A stretch of DNA of 64,000 bases from Liopterus haemorrhoidalis (GCA_963971575.1 OZ020611.1:210345324-210409323); one strand, 5' to 3'; counted from the first letter of the stretch, positions 34,751 through 47,298 are shown. Translations and numbers: made by a program. The notes: generated by a model from the letters alone, not told the origin.

Positions 34751-35777
34751 TTTAATTCATAGCTAAATTATGGCTAATAATGTTATGGATTTTTTGTATT
34801 TATGGCAAAGATAGTGAGTCTTTTTTTGAAATTAGAAATATACTAAAAAATTTTTACAGCTGAGAACCGAGTTCATGTGTTTAGAATGGAGTGTATAGTG
34901 TTCAGTAGGCTTCGCCTACTATTATACGTCGTGGTTAAACCTATTGTTTGAATTACTTTAGTTTTTTGTCTTTAAGGTATCAAAGAGGATAAAATCATTT
35001 ATAGTAGTGAAATACTTATAAATCAAATTATTAATTGTGAGAAAATCGTTTCTGAAATTGAACAAATTAAACCATTTATCAACATATTTCTTAATTTAAT
35101 GGATACTGCAATATGAAGCTAATGCAGAAAATAAACGCTAGGATTTTTCAATTTAAATTTTATTGTGACGAAATTTTCACAAATTATTTAAATTTTATTT
35201 AAAAAATTAAATGGAAGCTCTTGGTACTCAAATAGCGAATAAAAATGTTTTTGATGTGAATATAGAACAAATATTCCTAGAAATCCAGCATTATGTTAAC
35301 TTCTTACATTTATTAAATACCTACAAACCCTGAAATGTGTGAAAATTCATATTTCATATAAATTTTTTAACCTGAACGTTATACGGAGCCTTTATTGTAT
35401 TTCGTTTTTAACCTAGATATTACAATAAATATTTATTTTAAAATTTAAGTTGGGTTTCCTTGTTAAGACGGTGAAAAATAGGGCTGAACCGTTAAAAGAT
35501 ATGCTCCATGTCGAGTTATTTTCTAACCTATGAGGTTTGAGCTACACAACGCGTTTAAAAGTAAATATTTAAGAAAAATGCTTTTACAAATAACATTCAG
35601 AGTCCAATTTTATTCTTTGAAATCGTTATTATTGGCTATAAATTTAGCTTATGTTTTAATTTACGTTTTTTCTCGAACAATTTTAATTTTATTCTGAAAA
35701 TTTGCATAAAGTTGGCACTATACAGTGTGTCATAAAACTTCCACCGTGGAACTCATGATTTGACGCATATTGTAGGG
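34751..35777. other. A+T-rich, no gene recognised
   Basis: 35317-35360 carries ACCTACAAACCCTGAAATGT, shared with 53743, 58238 and 58699. Confidence 0.45.
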
Positions 35778-36670
35778 CAGGGGTTCTTAAACTTATGTAG
35801 TCCGAGGACATATTGAACAACATCCTTGAACAACATTTTTTTTGCGGACCCCATCCCAACCCTAGGCATTTTACGTCGTTCTAGAGACTTAATTTCTCGC
35901 TAAATAATCTCATAGTCACTACGTTATAATACATATTGGTAAAAATGTATCGCTGGTTAATTTAGTAAATGGTCTTGGGAATTTATAGAGATGAACATTC
36001 AGAGCCGGCGCAAGGGTCTGCAGCGCCCGTAGGCAAGATTTAATTGAGCGCCCCTAAGTAGGGCACAATTAGCTTTTTTCGAGGTCTTCCCTTCTAAATT
36101 TCAAGTGAAGACCTAAAACAAAAAAGGTCCTCACTTTTAAATTTCAAGTGAAGACTTAAAAAAAAGGTCCTCACTTCTAAAATTACTAAATTACTTTTAC
36201 ATTCCTTTGGTATTTGGCGCCCTTTTGAATCTCACGTCAGCGCCCCCCTCGCAGCGGCGCCCGCATGCTGTGCTGCGCCGGCTCTGTGAACATTTTTATT
36301 AGCATATAGAATAAAAAACATAAAATTAATAAAAATAGTAGTAAAAAGAATTAAAAAAGTTAGAAATTTTAATACGTTAAATTCATACAAACATTTCTTG
36401 GCCAAATATTGGTCAAAATAGATCTTATTATAATATATTTTCTGTAATTAATTTGCAGTTGAATAAAAATAATTAAATTTTTACTAATTACTGTTGTTAT
36501 GTCAATAACTAGTTAGATAACAACAAATACAAAAAGTCTTGACCATGTAGGATTTTTATTAAATGAGTTAATTGAATAACAGCGAAAAGTTGGGGGATGT
36601 TAAGTTAATGTCATAATTGTTTCGCGGGTCCTCGGTAATGGCTACGCAGACCCTAGTTTAAGAACCGCTG
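35778..36670 (+). mobile_element. hAT family member (copy 2) with a nested MITE
   Basis: Left CAGGGGTTCTTAAACTTATG, right inverted CAGCGGTTCTTAAACT. Flanks TTGTAGGG (35770-35777) and AGGTAGGG (36671-36678) agree at 6 of 8. Subtracting the nested MITE leaves about 598 bp, the same length as the 57595 copy. Confidence 0.85.
36000..36286. mobile_element. hAT MITE nested in copy 2, 287 bp
   Basis: Termini CAGAGCCGGCGCA, exact over 13 bp, with an exact 8-bp duplication TGAACATT (35992-35999 and 36287-36294). The empty target GATGAACATTTTTATTAGC is present in copy 1 near 31181, confirming the insertion. Confidence 0.93.
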
Positions 36671-37820
36671 AGGTAGGGGTTAATTGTACGGCTTCTCTGC
36701 TCTTTTGTGCCACCTAGGGGTTTGGAACATACAGTTAATTATAATTGGTAAGGGTGAGTTCAGAATTCATTATGAAAAAATAATTATTATCATATGTACA
36801 GATCACAGTTTTATCGATATAGAATCTCTCACTCCTCTATTTCCCTCTCTCCTCTCCCTCTTTCTTTTTCTCTCTCTGCTGGAACCAATGCTGGTTCCAT
36901 CATTGGACACTTTATCTAAAAGGGGCAGTTGGTTAACTTAATCAGACATCAATTTTTAGCAAATGTTTGAACCAAAATTGGGACCAACGTTGGAATTGGA
37001 TTCTAATTTACTCCAACCCGCGTATAATACGTTACAACAGTCAAAATATAAATCGTTGATGTTGTGCAGAAACCATTTTGGTCTGAGTCAATAAGTCAAG
37101 TTCGTTATTTTGTAACGAAGAGTGTTTCTTATGATTTTAGCTAATATTTTTGAAGTGAATGTTCAAACGCGGGAGGCTAATCCTTTTTTATTTTGATACT
37201 ATTAACATAATATGCACAAAGAATTCTTTACATAATTTAATATTACTATTTTAGACATTAACTTTTCTTGTATTCAATTTCAAAAATATTTTAGTTTATT
37301 GTGTGAAACATTTTACCAAGTTCTCAGTGTAAAGTGTTTTGAGGAAAGAAACTTGAGAGCGAGAATCAATCAGTACGCCCGTAGCGTAGAAAATTGCAAG
37401 ATTTACAACCATTTCGAATCTCACACCAAAGTTGCTAGTGGTTCTACTTTGTTCCCAGTCCTTCTAGCCTACTATTTCTCGAGTCAAATGCCACAGTTGT
37501 ATAAACACCGATTCACTAAGGCACTATGCATTTTTACAGTTTCTCTTGCTTTTGTTAAAACTAGAATGGAAATTTGTTACGCTTACATTTATTTTGACGT
37601 AAGAATTTAAGGACACAATTTACAACTGATATTACCAAATATTCTGTATTCAAGTATTTTTGTGTATACTTTTTTCTGTCAGTGATTTAGAGATGGGTGG
37701 TTTCGTAGGTATTTAGTATGGGACAATTTTGTGAAATCGTATCAAAATCGAGAAACTTCTGAAGATCATCTTTCGTCTATTTATCTAAGTATTAAAAGTT
37801 TTTGTTTAATACCTTGCATA
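36671..37820. other. Mostly non-coding
   Basis: A CT-rich patch at 36820-36880. A 103-codon frame at 37299-37610 has no recognisable domain and lacks support. Confidence 0.4.
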
Positions 37821-37864
37821 TTAATTAAAAAATAATAATAATAATAAACAATATACGTATAATG

Positions 37865-37901
<37 letters not shown>

Positions 37902-37998
37902 TGATTTAAATCGGAATAATACACCCAAAATTTCGAAAGATATCAATTTCTTGTCATTATACGTATATTGTTTATTATTATGATTATTTTTTAATTAA
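37821..37998. repeat. Foldback with 48-nt arms around an (AT)n core
   Basis: TTAATTAAAAAATAATAATA ... CAATATACGTATAATGACAA (37821-37868) and its inverted copy (37951-37998) differ by a base or two. An (AT)n run lies between. Confidence 0.8.
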
Positions 37999-38269
37999 TA
38001 TAAATGCAGTAATGCATAATATAAATATAGCCATCTTGATCCACTTGGTATTAGAAAATTATAATCAATATTTTATTTTATACTTCTATTCTTCACCTAT
38101 TTTTATTCCTTTACCTTCCATTATAATTTTTCCTTTGTCTGTGGTTACAACATACCGTTTGCAAACCTATAGAGCCATAAAATAAAATGTTTTTCGACTT
38201 TATCACTTAATGAAATGGAAATACACGTGCACATTACAAACATATGTAATCCATTACTCATTTAAAATC

Positions 38270-38480
38270 AGGCAACAGAGCAGACCGCCACAGACTGTTA
38301 TTACACGCATAGTGCGTGCATAATACACGCTGTTGCAACAATTAATGAAATTAATTAGTCGTTATATGGAATAGTTGTAGATACTGGCGTCAGCAATAGG
38401 CCCGGCGATATATGGCACACGATCCGCGACTGAGTTGCTAGCGGTTCGCGCCATCAACTCACTGTTACCACCCATATGAA
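38270..38480. other. Unique-looking, G+C-richer stretch
   Basis: Not obviously repetitive; contains AATTAATGAAATTAATTAG (homeodomain-type ATTA sites) and a CGCATAGTGCGTG palindrome. A candidate regulatory block by inference only. Confidence 0.3.
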
Positions 38481-38754
38481 CTAACTGTTTCTCTTTGATT
38501 ACAGTACAGTGTTGACTGTAATTACTGGATGTATAGGGCCTATGTAATACTTAGATGAATTCATTAATTAATTATGAAAATTACCGAGATAATTTCTGAA
38601 TAGTTTCGAATTCGTTGAAATAATATTTCTTTGGGCAAATTTCAACACTTTCAGCATAATTCTCAGGAGCATAGGAATAGAATTATTAATTAAAACATAT
38701 TTTTAGGATTTCGTAGTATACCTACGATTATAAACCATGTATGTACATATTAGG

Positions 38755-38888
38755 AATGACGATGGGTACCCGGGCACCCGCTGCGCGACCCATTAAGATT
38801 GTACCTAGTTCCGATTTTGACTATCCGTTATCCGTTATCTATCCATTACTCGTTAACTATTAACGGGCAGCGGATAATTCACGGGTAG

Positions 38889-38923
<35 letters not shown>

Positions 38924-39090
38924 TATCTATGAGTATTGTGTACTCAAAAATTTTCCCATCCTTTCTCATATTTGGAAAATGAAAAAATAAAAGCGGTCCA
39001 AAAGTGGCTTTTTGTCCCTCTTCCATCTTTAATTAACGGCTAGCGGGTAATTAACGGGTAGTTAGGAAATAATGGGTTGTAGATAATAAC
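38755..39090. repeat. Degenerate ACGGGTAG/CGGATAA repeat cluster with (AT)n
   Basis: Many variants of GGGTA and CGGGTAG in both halves around an (AT)n run at 38892-38918. Probably an eroded transposon; borders are not defined. Confidence 0.4.
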
Positions 39091-39390
39091 CGCGTAATAA
39101 TGTCCGAGATACTGTACCAGAAACTTTAATTTTCATCAAATTGAAAAAATGCATAGAACAAATAAGATTTGATTTCTTATAAACAATTTTTATTGTATCG
39201 TTTTTTTCTGTTAAGATAGTTTTGTTTATAAAGGAAATATTTTAAATTTTTTAGTTCCAATTTTAACCCAGAAACACCCCCTAAAGAAAGAAAAATTTGA
39301 GATACCATTCCTATATTTGATCCTGGTTCTACTTCATTGTACCAAATTTCGTTAAAATACGTCCAGCCGTTTTTAAAAACAGGTATCATG

Positions 39391-40354
39391 CAGACCAATT
39401 CTGTAACTCAGTTACTATGATCATAGTAACTAAATTTGTCACTATGAGCAAGGTCAGTTACTATCATAGTAACTTTGGGGTATTTCGTATTCCGTAAGAC
39501 AAAAGTTACTACAATATTTAGTAACATGTTACTATAAAAGTTCCTATCATAGTAACTACCAAATGCTGGTGTTTATAAATAATAACTTAGTTCTTATGAA
39601 GATAAAAATGGCGGACATTTGAGTGTAATTTTTAGATATAATAGAAAATGAAGAAGATTAGTAAAGAAAATTATATAAATTAAATATATATAAAATATGT
39701 ATGTATGAGTGTAGATAAATGTTTATATTGCAGGACATGAAATATATTAAAGATCAAAAAGTCTTTTCCAACTCCTCATTTTTAATATGAGTATATAAAA
39801 AAATTTAAAACAAATAGTTTTTGTTTTTAAAAAAATTAACAAAAGTTCTATTCAGTGACGCAAAAATAGTTTCATGAGGGGGGAGGGTTATAAAATGAGA
39901 CGTATGGAAGTAATGACAAAACAAGGAAAATGCATCGAAGTAATAAAAAATCCAGCTTCAAGGGAGGTTCTAACCTCCAAATCCCACCCGCGTGCGCCAC
40001 TGATTCTATTCTCGACAATTTGTCTTTGCATTCCATTTTTTTTTTTTTATAATTTCTTCACTCATTTTGTTTTTTTTAATATTTTACTAATGTATATACC
40101 ATGATATATATTATATAACAACAAAATAATGTAAGCAATACAATATTTTGACATTTTTAACCTCAACTGTCATCTGTATACCACCAATGCGCATGCGTGT
40201 TGCGCTTCTGTAACTAACTTCATTCTTTTCTCAGTAACTGTCACTACAGAATACGAAAAATTTTGAAGTTACTATTAAAGTCACTATAAAAGTTATCTTA
40301 TAGTAACGTTACTACACGGTAATTATTATAGTAAATTTTTACAGAATAGATCTT
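39391..40354. mobile_element. TIR element, CAGAYCAATTCTGTAA family, with nested MITE
   Basis: Left CAGACCAATTCTGTAA; the right end inverted reads AGATCTATTCTGTAA. Both ends carry repeated TAGTAAC/GTTACTA motifs as in 19798-19955. Confidence 0.6.
39853..40002. mobile_element. hAT MITE, 150 bp, nested
   Basis: Left CAGTGACGCA, right inverted CAGTGGCGCA; flanks GTTCTATT and ATTCTATT agree at 7 of 8. Contains a G-run. Confidence 0.75.
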
Positions 40355-41411
40355 ATTACCTCCAATTTTATATAAATCAGTATAAAAATTTTATTTATAA
40401 TTTATTCAGTAGAACTGTCTTGAAATAAATATCTATTATGAAAATAGTCAGAAAAATATTTAAAAACGTGCAACATGTATATTAATGTTGTATGCTAGTT
40501 TGAACTACGCATACGTGTGACGTATTCCCTCTCACGCTCTGATTGGTCAGAAGTTACGAGACAACCTTTACTTTAATAATCTTGTACTAGGGCTGTCCCT
40601 GAGTAAATCAATATAAAACCCAACTTCGTTCGAAAAACTAGCCCCAAGCAATATCATAGAAATATTATCTTAAAAACAGTTTTAAGACGGATGCTACGAT
40701 TAAGCCCCTTCCTAATGTGTCCTATCGCTTCACCTGATACATCCACTCTGAATTAATATTATTAAACACTTGTTTTATTTTTTAATCTCATCACACGTAA
40801 CTAAATACCTGTTTTTAACAGAGCAAGGTGTACATCACAAGCCACTTATTAAAGTATTTAAATAAGATAAAAGAAAAAACTAATTAATATGTTTAATAAA
40901 TTTCGGGAAAAATGACGTGAAATTTGACTGAAATATTATTCATTAATTATGTTATAATTTGGATACTAAATTTAGAATTTTTTAAATATTTTATGTATTT
41001 TATTGGACAGTTGTTATTTGCTGTGATAACTGAATTTTATAAATGACTTTTATTTTTTTATTAATTTATTTATTATTATAATCACTGATTTTATTGTATG
41101 CTAAATTAGAATTTTAAATATTTTATTCATTTATTTAATTTGGATTTTAGAATGAAAAATCGTTTAGAAGTTATAAAATAAATAATTTCCTGCGACCACA
41201 ACCAAAAGTAGATCATTTTAAAACAGTTTTGGGGGGAAACCGTTTTTGATTATTGTTTATATATTAGTGCATACTGTTAAATAATATTTTATTATTTCAC
41301 GCTACCATCGTGGATAAACAATTGCTGTCGATTTTAAGCTTGATTTTGTTGTTCTGAAATATGGTTATAGAACTGTTATTAGTTTTTAACGACCGCCAAC
41401 ATATACATATA
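40355..41411. other. A+T-rich, no gene recognised
   Basis: Nothing specific seen. Confidence 0.45.
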
Positions 41412-41511
41412 AGGGAGGTATTGTGATCATACCGATATTGACATTTCGAGATTTCGAGGGATCTCCACAAATTGAGGTCCCTACATAACGTTTTGACTAT
41501 TTTTAGCATGA

Positions 41512-41512
<1 letters not shown>
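41412..41512 (+). repeat. Dispersed repeat leading into a TCTG run
   Basis: GGTATTGTGATCATACCGAT, then CGAGATTTCGAGGGATCTCC and GCATGATGTCTG: the same layout as 23825-23960. Confidence 0.5.
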
Positions 41513-41591
<79 letters not shown>

Positions 41592-41592
41592 C

Positions 41593-41624
<32 letters not shown>

Positions 41625-41652
41625 GTCTGTCTGTCCGTCCGTCTGTCTGTAT
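41513..41652. repeat. (TCTG)n microsatellite, about 140 bp
   Basis: About 35 units with a few CCGT interruptions. Open frames here are by-products. Confidence 0.97.
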
Positions 41653-44151
41653 ACACGGCTAAAAGGATTTTTATGAAACTTCATATTTAAGTTTTTCACA
41701 TCATGTTGAGTTGATTAACTTTTGGTAAAAATCGGTTGACTAGAAATGGGAGTTTACTCGTGTCGATTTTAAGATTTTTGCGAATATTTAACAACAGAAA
41801 AATATTTAGAAAAAATGTATTTAACAAAAGTTGCTATAAAAGCAATAACTAACAACTTTTATTTAAGACATTATTTGATAAAACGAAAAATTATTTTAAA
41901 ATTTTTCGCAATTTTTATATTTTTAATACTTATATATCTAACGTACTATTATATCTAACGTTTCCATGGTTAAGATAAATAATATCTCTGTTAGAAAATA
42001 TTAGGCCAAGTTATTTGTACTCTGCTGCTAAAATGTATTTTATACAAGTACTTTGTGATGGCGGTCGGTCCTGTATTGGCCACAGCTGATTTTTTATTCT
42101 TTTATATACATTTTTGATGTTGGTAGCACTCCTCGTAGCCCCCAAATATTCATCTTATTAGAAACTGTCTTAAATAGAAAAGTTAGTTAGTTAAAAAATT
42201 TTGGCGCACAGCAACAAAGGCTATTTGCGTCTTAAATAGAAAAGAAACGTTTCTCTATTCTAAAAACATTTTCTTTTATACAGTTTTGCTGTTAAGTAAA
42301 TAGTAAGTGGGATATGTCAAGTTTTTAGGTACGCGGTTCCAATAGCTCCCCAAATGTATATCTTATTAAAAACTGCATTGAACAGAGAAAAATCGTTTCT
42401 TTATCCTTAATAACTTTTCCAAATATTCAATAAATGAAAAAATGTATTTAAATAAAAAAAATGTTTTCTTATTATAAACAATTTTTGTTACATACGATCA
42501 TGCTGTTAAGCCAATAATAAGGCAGATATTTAAATATTTTAATTTTAAGGAGTCCGGACTTCCGGGGGTAAGTCCCCAAATATATATCCAATTGAAAAAA
42601 ATGCATATGACAAGAAAGATTTGTTTTCTTCTGAACCATTTTTGTTATATATTTTTTGTTGTCCAATTTAGTAATAAGGGATATGTTTTTTATTAAACAT
42701 TTTTAACTTCAACTCCCCCCCCCCCCCTCCTCAGAACAAAGATTTCGAATCCAATTTAACTCTATCGTCGTACTAAATTACGTAAAAATATGTCCAGCAG
42801 TTTTGGCGAAAATCTCGGACAGACAGACATAACTGAATTTTTTGACGATATCTTTTTATAATCATCTGAAACGTATAAAAGCCAATATGAGGCCGAAAAA
42901 AAAACAGATATAGCTTTCAATTTTATTAAAGTGGCTAAAAGATGACGATGAAAAATTCAATAATTTTTCTGACAAATCAGATAATTTTCATTTAATATTT
43001 TATTCGCCAATTTAATTTTTTTAAATTATTTATCTTGAAAATAAAATTCATATCGTTGGCAATTCAGCAAATAAATCAATGATTTTAATTCTCATAATTT
43101 AATATCGCAATGAACGTTCGTGGATAGCAGTTATTATAAAAATTTATGACTTTTTTTATGCTGTTCCACCCACGCTAAATATCGATGAAACATTTTATGC
43201 TAAATATTATTAATATCCTCGTCCTGAAAAATACCACCTTTTTCAGGTATTATCAAAATTATTATATTCAGAGATAATTTTTAATTTTCTTAACATGAAA
43301 TCATGGGTAATCGTTCTTAATATCCAATAATATTTCCCGTCTGTTTTTACTGTAATTTGCCAAAAATTACAGCAAAATAATGGTTACAACAGGTAGACAG
43401 TAGGTTATACTTTAAAAAACGTGGTTTTAAATCGCGTTTTAAAGTCCCCATTAAAGTAATTTTCGTAAATTTAGCTGGAGATATATATTTATCTGCCCTA
43501 AATGCTTGTAGATCTACATCTTAATTTTAGGCAAAATAAATCGGTTAATAATTGTCCAATTAACAATAATATGATTTAAATTAGCCTATGAAGCATGTGC
43601 AACTCTCTCAGTTTAGTCAATGTTAGTCAAGTTGAATTTTAGCCCAGTAAGAATCCATCATTATCTGCTATGTGTCACGTCTATCCAGGTGTATTGTATA
43701 CCAATACTTGCTAGATCAGAGATAGGGGACCTTTTTATCATGGAAGGCCACTTTTCGCTTAGGAGATGTGTAAAGTCCGTACTATATTAGTTTTGTAGAT
43801 CGCAATAAAATAATAAAAGTTACTCATAAAATTATAATAGAAGTTATATAACTAGGCGTGTCAATCCATAGTCATAGGGATTAGTTTTTCACAATACGCA
43901 TCTTACTTAAAGGATTAATAAAAATAAACATACCTGCGCCACTGACCGTTGACAGTTTACAACGTGGTTGTAAACATGAACCCTAGTTCTTTTGTAGTTT
44001 AACAATGTGATTATAGTTATATGGGATAATTGTTATATGCCGATCTTCAAAACTAATATGGTATGTTTTATAACGAGGTCGCACATAATCCCCCCCCCCT
44101 CTAATTTGCTACAAAATACCATTTTAAATACAAAAATTTCTAATTGTGGAA
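41653..44151. other. A+T-rich, no gene recognised
   Basis: 42190-42230 (GCAACAAAGGCTATTTGCG) matches 44450-44475. A GACAGACAGAC end lies at 42821. C-runs at 42713 and 44091. A hAT-like start at 43721 has no partner. Confidence 0.45.
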
Positions 44152-44499
44152 TACAAATAGTACTTACTTTATTTAGCAAGCATATAATGGATCTTATATT
44201 GTACGAGGATGAAGTTTACGACCAGATCCGTAGACGAGGGTTGTAATCATCCGAGTGTCAAAAACAATATTTTACCTACAACTATCAAATAATAAATGCA
44301 TTAAGTTTCCAAATTTAAATACATAAAGCTGCTCATAATGCAAGCAGTGTAAAAAATTGACACGCATGCGCTCACCCGTGAAAAATAAACGTTTCTTTAC
44401 ACTGAAAATTTTTATTTTGTAAGTTAGTTAGCTCGTTACAATATTAAGCGCTCAGCAACGATGGCTATTTGCGCCTCTCACAGCCAGTCTATAACTAGA

Positions 44500-44910
44500 A
44501 GTTAGAAAAAATAATACAATAAATAATAGTATTTTAACCCCTTAACGCACATGCCCGAGCCTGACTCGGGTAAGTATTAATACAAAATTAATCATTTTGA
44601 TTTCCTTATTATAATATTTATGTATACATATATATTAGTCTTGAATAAAAAATAATCTATATTCATTTTGACTATATTTTTGACTATTTTGACTATCAAA
44701 AATAATGTTTTTGCATTGACATAGATCTATATATTAATTATCAATAATAAAAAAAATGTTTTTTTTACCGTTGTATCGAAAAAAAAACGTGCGTTAAGGG
44801 GTTAAACATTGTTGTGTAATCAGCTGATCGTCGGCAACCATCTTGATGACGTAGTTCTGAAGTTAAACAACTGGCGCTCAGAATTTCTGTAGTTTTAAAT
44901 TTAAGTTACT
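44500..44910 (-). repeat. Dispersed repeat R2, copy 1 (split by the piggyBac MITE)
   Basis: Inverted relative to the other two copies; shares AATAATAGTATTTTAA, ACATTGTTGT, ATCAGCTGAT and GCGCTCAGAATTTCTG. Confidence 0.7.
44538..44801. mobile_element. piggyBac-type MITE, 264 bp
   Basis: Termini CCCCTTAACGCAC and GTGCGTTAAGGGG are exact complements; TTAA at 44534-44537 and 44802-44805. The surrounding repeat has intact copies at 45460-45600 and 46590-46740 with a single TTTAA at this position, so the empty site is visible. Confidence 0.9.
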
Positions 44911-45459
44911 ATTTTTTTAATGATAAAACTATATAGTAGTAGATAAAATATTGTACCGTACGATCATTATTTCTTGTCCGTTAAATAACATTAAACAATG
45001 AGTTTAAAAAAAATCAAAACTGTATTCTAATTCACAGCTAAAAATCCTAATTTAACAAAGATCCAATCAGATTACTTCGCTTTCCCGAACTCACTCGAGG
45101 AACAACGAAAATATGTGTTGCTAACTTAATATCTGTTATCAACTCATTGGCGTGTAGAGAAAAATAGTGTCCATTTAATAATCAATTCGTATAAGTTAAT
45201 AAAAATAGAATGTATGCCTATGTGTACTTGGAAATAAGTTTGATAACTAAATGTTTCTGTCAAGTATTGCATAACGGTCAAGATTTGATGATCGCTCTGT
45301 ACCTGACTCGTATGTAATGGCTATATTTCACTCAGATGATTACAACCCTCGTCTACTGCTTGAGAAGTAAACTTCATCCTCGTGAAATATAGCCTCCCAT
45401 TATATGCTTGTTAAATAAAATACTATTATCTTCAAGTATAAAGTATTACAAAAATAGTT

Positions 45460-45600
45460 TTTAATAATTTAATTTAAAAACACAGAAATTCTGAGCGTCA
45501 ATTGTAAAACTTCAGAATCTACGTTATCATAATGGATACTGGACCATCAGCTAATTGTACCCTACAACAATATTTAAAATACTATTATTTATTACAGTGT
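45460..45600 (+). repeat. Dispersed repeat R2, copy 2
   Basis: CACAGAAATTCTGAGCGTCA ... ACAACAATATTTAAAATACT; uninterrupted at the site where copy 1 carries the piggyBac MITE. Confidence 0.7.
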
Positions 45601-46589
45601 CGTCACTATCTTCTAGAATGAAAATGTGTTTTGAAACCGCTCACAAACACAAACAAGACACGGAATTGTCAGAAACTGACGAATAAAAATAAAAATAAAG
45701 CAGTAAATTCAACATATATATTTTGTGCTATTTTTTTCTGAGATTTTTATGTTTCTGTTGGATACTTGAATAACTGCATGTGTAGGTCAAAACATTATTA
45801 AAAAAATGCATATTCTGTTTGTTTATGTTTTACATAAATTTGTTTTTAATTAAAAATTGACATATTGACAATATCCCTTGTAGAAAAATATTAATTAATA
45901 GCATTATTGTAAAAGTTGATAAATATGCTAATTAAAAGATTAAAGGTCTTGGGTTCAAGCCTTTATGTTGGCAATGATGTGTATATTTTTCATACTCAAG
46001 TTTTCATTTATCATCTGTAAGCAGTTCGCAGCGGGAATCAATTATCTCGAGATCAGAAAATTGGGCAATTTAGAAAAAGAAGAAAAAAGTTCGTTAGTTA
46101 CGCAAACAGATATTTTTGAATATTCATAAATTTATTAATTAAAATAAAATTTAAAGCTACATATTTGTTATGATAATTATATTTTTTTCAATTTGTTTCA
46201 TCATTTACCTGTCAATTTTTTAGAATAGTTTTAGGTTGGCTAAGCAGGAACTTTATTGCTAGAAAAAGTAGAGAGATTTATAAAAACCCGATAAAAGCGT
46301 AATCTTTCCATTTATATTATACCTACGCTGCAATAAAAATATTGATTTAGGAGTTTTTTGTCATTTAGACTTTGAGAATTTTCCATGATATATGCAATAA
46401 TATGAAACGGGTACTAAAAAATGCCGATACCGGAACTCGGATACTAGGGTAAAATAATTAATCCTACCCGGCTGAGTAAGCAGGTAGCTAGCCGACTAAG
46501 TCTAAGAGTATGAACAAGTAGCAAGATTATTACTGGCGACTATTTAGTTTTATTATTTAAAAAAATTGTATTGAATTTCAACAACATCA
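45601..46589. other. A+T-rich, no gene recognised
   Basis: A weak B-box-like GGGTTCAAGCC at 45951 may be SINE debris. Confidence 0.4.
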
Positions 46590-46740
46590 TTTAAAAAATA
46601 GTAAATTGAATTTAAAAACGCAGAAATTGTGATCGACAATTATAAATATCCAGAACCTACATCATCAAGATAGATACTGAACTATCAGCTGATTATAACC
46701 TAGAACAATGTTTAAAATACTATTATTTTTGTTTTATTTA
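46590..46740 (+). repeat. Dispersed repeat R2, copy 3
   Basis: CGCAGAAATTGTGATCGACA ... AGAACAATGTTTAAAATACT; also uninterrupted. Confidence 0.7.
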
Positions 46741-46771
46741 TTTTAACTTATAATAATTTAAGAATATATGC

Positions 46772-47298
46772 CAGTGTTTCTCAACAGGTGGTCCGCGGAC
46801 CACCAGTGGTCCCCAGAAAAATTTTAGTGGTCGAAAGTTTTTATATGTGTTTTTTGTAGTTTTCATTTTTATTTTTTATGCACATTTTTTATGTAAATAA
46901 TTTATATTTTGTTTATTTTCTGTGATTATTTTCTGTGATTTTCTACAAATAAAATAAGTGTATTTAGTAGCACATTAAATATATTTGATTTCAAAGTGCT
47001 GGGTTTTGCCCTTTTTCCCGGCGTTACTAATTGTGTGTGGTAAAATAGTATTAAACACAGTTTTAAAATAATAATAAAATGTTTATACTTGAATACATAG
47101 AAATATAATTAGGCATATGTATAACCACTATGTAATTTTATTTTTTAAAATTGTACTTTAATTGCCTGGCAATAAATAAATATATATATATATATTTGTT
47201 TTCTTGCAAAAAATGAACCAACAATTATTATTAGTGGTCCGCGTTAGAAAATTATATTTTATACTGGTCCGCGGTGCATTTTTGATTGAGAAACACTG
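46772..47298. mobile_element. hAT-type MITE, 527 bp
   Basis: Termini CAGTGTTTCTCAA (left) and its inverted copy (right), each followed inward by GGTCCGCGG-type sequence. Flanks ATATATGC and GTATAAGC agree at 6 of 8. An (AT)n run lies near 47182. Confidence 0.8.

Larger units (their letters stand above)
44152..45430. mobile_element. Candidate element bounded by about 90-nt inverted repeats
   Basis: 44165-44255 and 45335-45420 are inverted copies sharing CAAGCATATAATGG, CGAGGATGAAGTTTAC and GTAGACGAGGGTTGTAATCA. The termini and target duplication are not resolved. The piggyBac MITE lies inside. Confidence 0.45.

Noticed and set aside
37299..37610. 103-codon frame as a gene
   Set aside because: No domain, no splice signals linked to it, ordinary chance length for the window size.
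41297..41690. Open frames of 72 and 119 codons
   Set aside because: Translations are TDRQ or CLSV repeats of the TCTG microsatellite.
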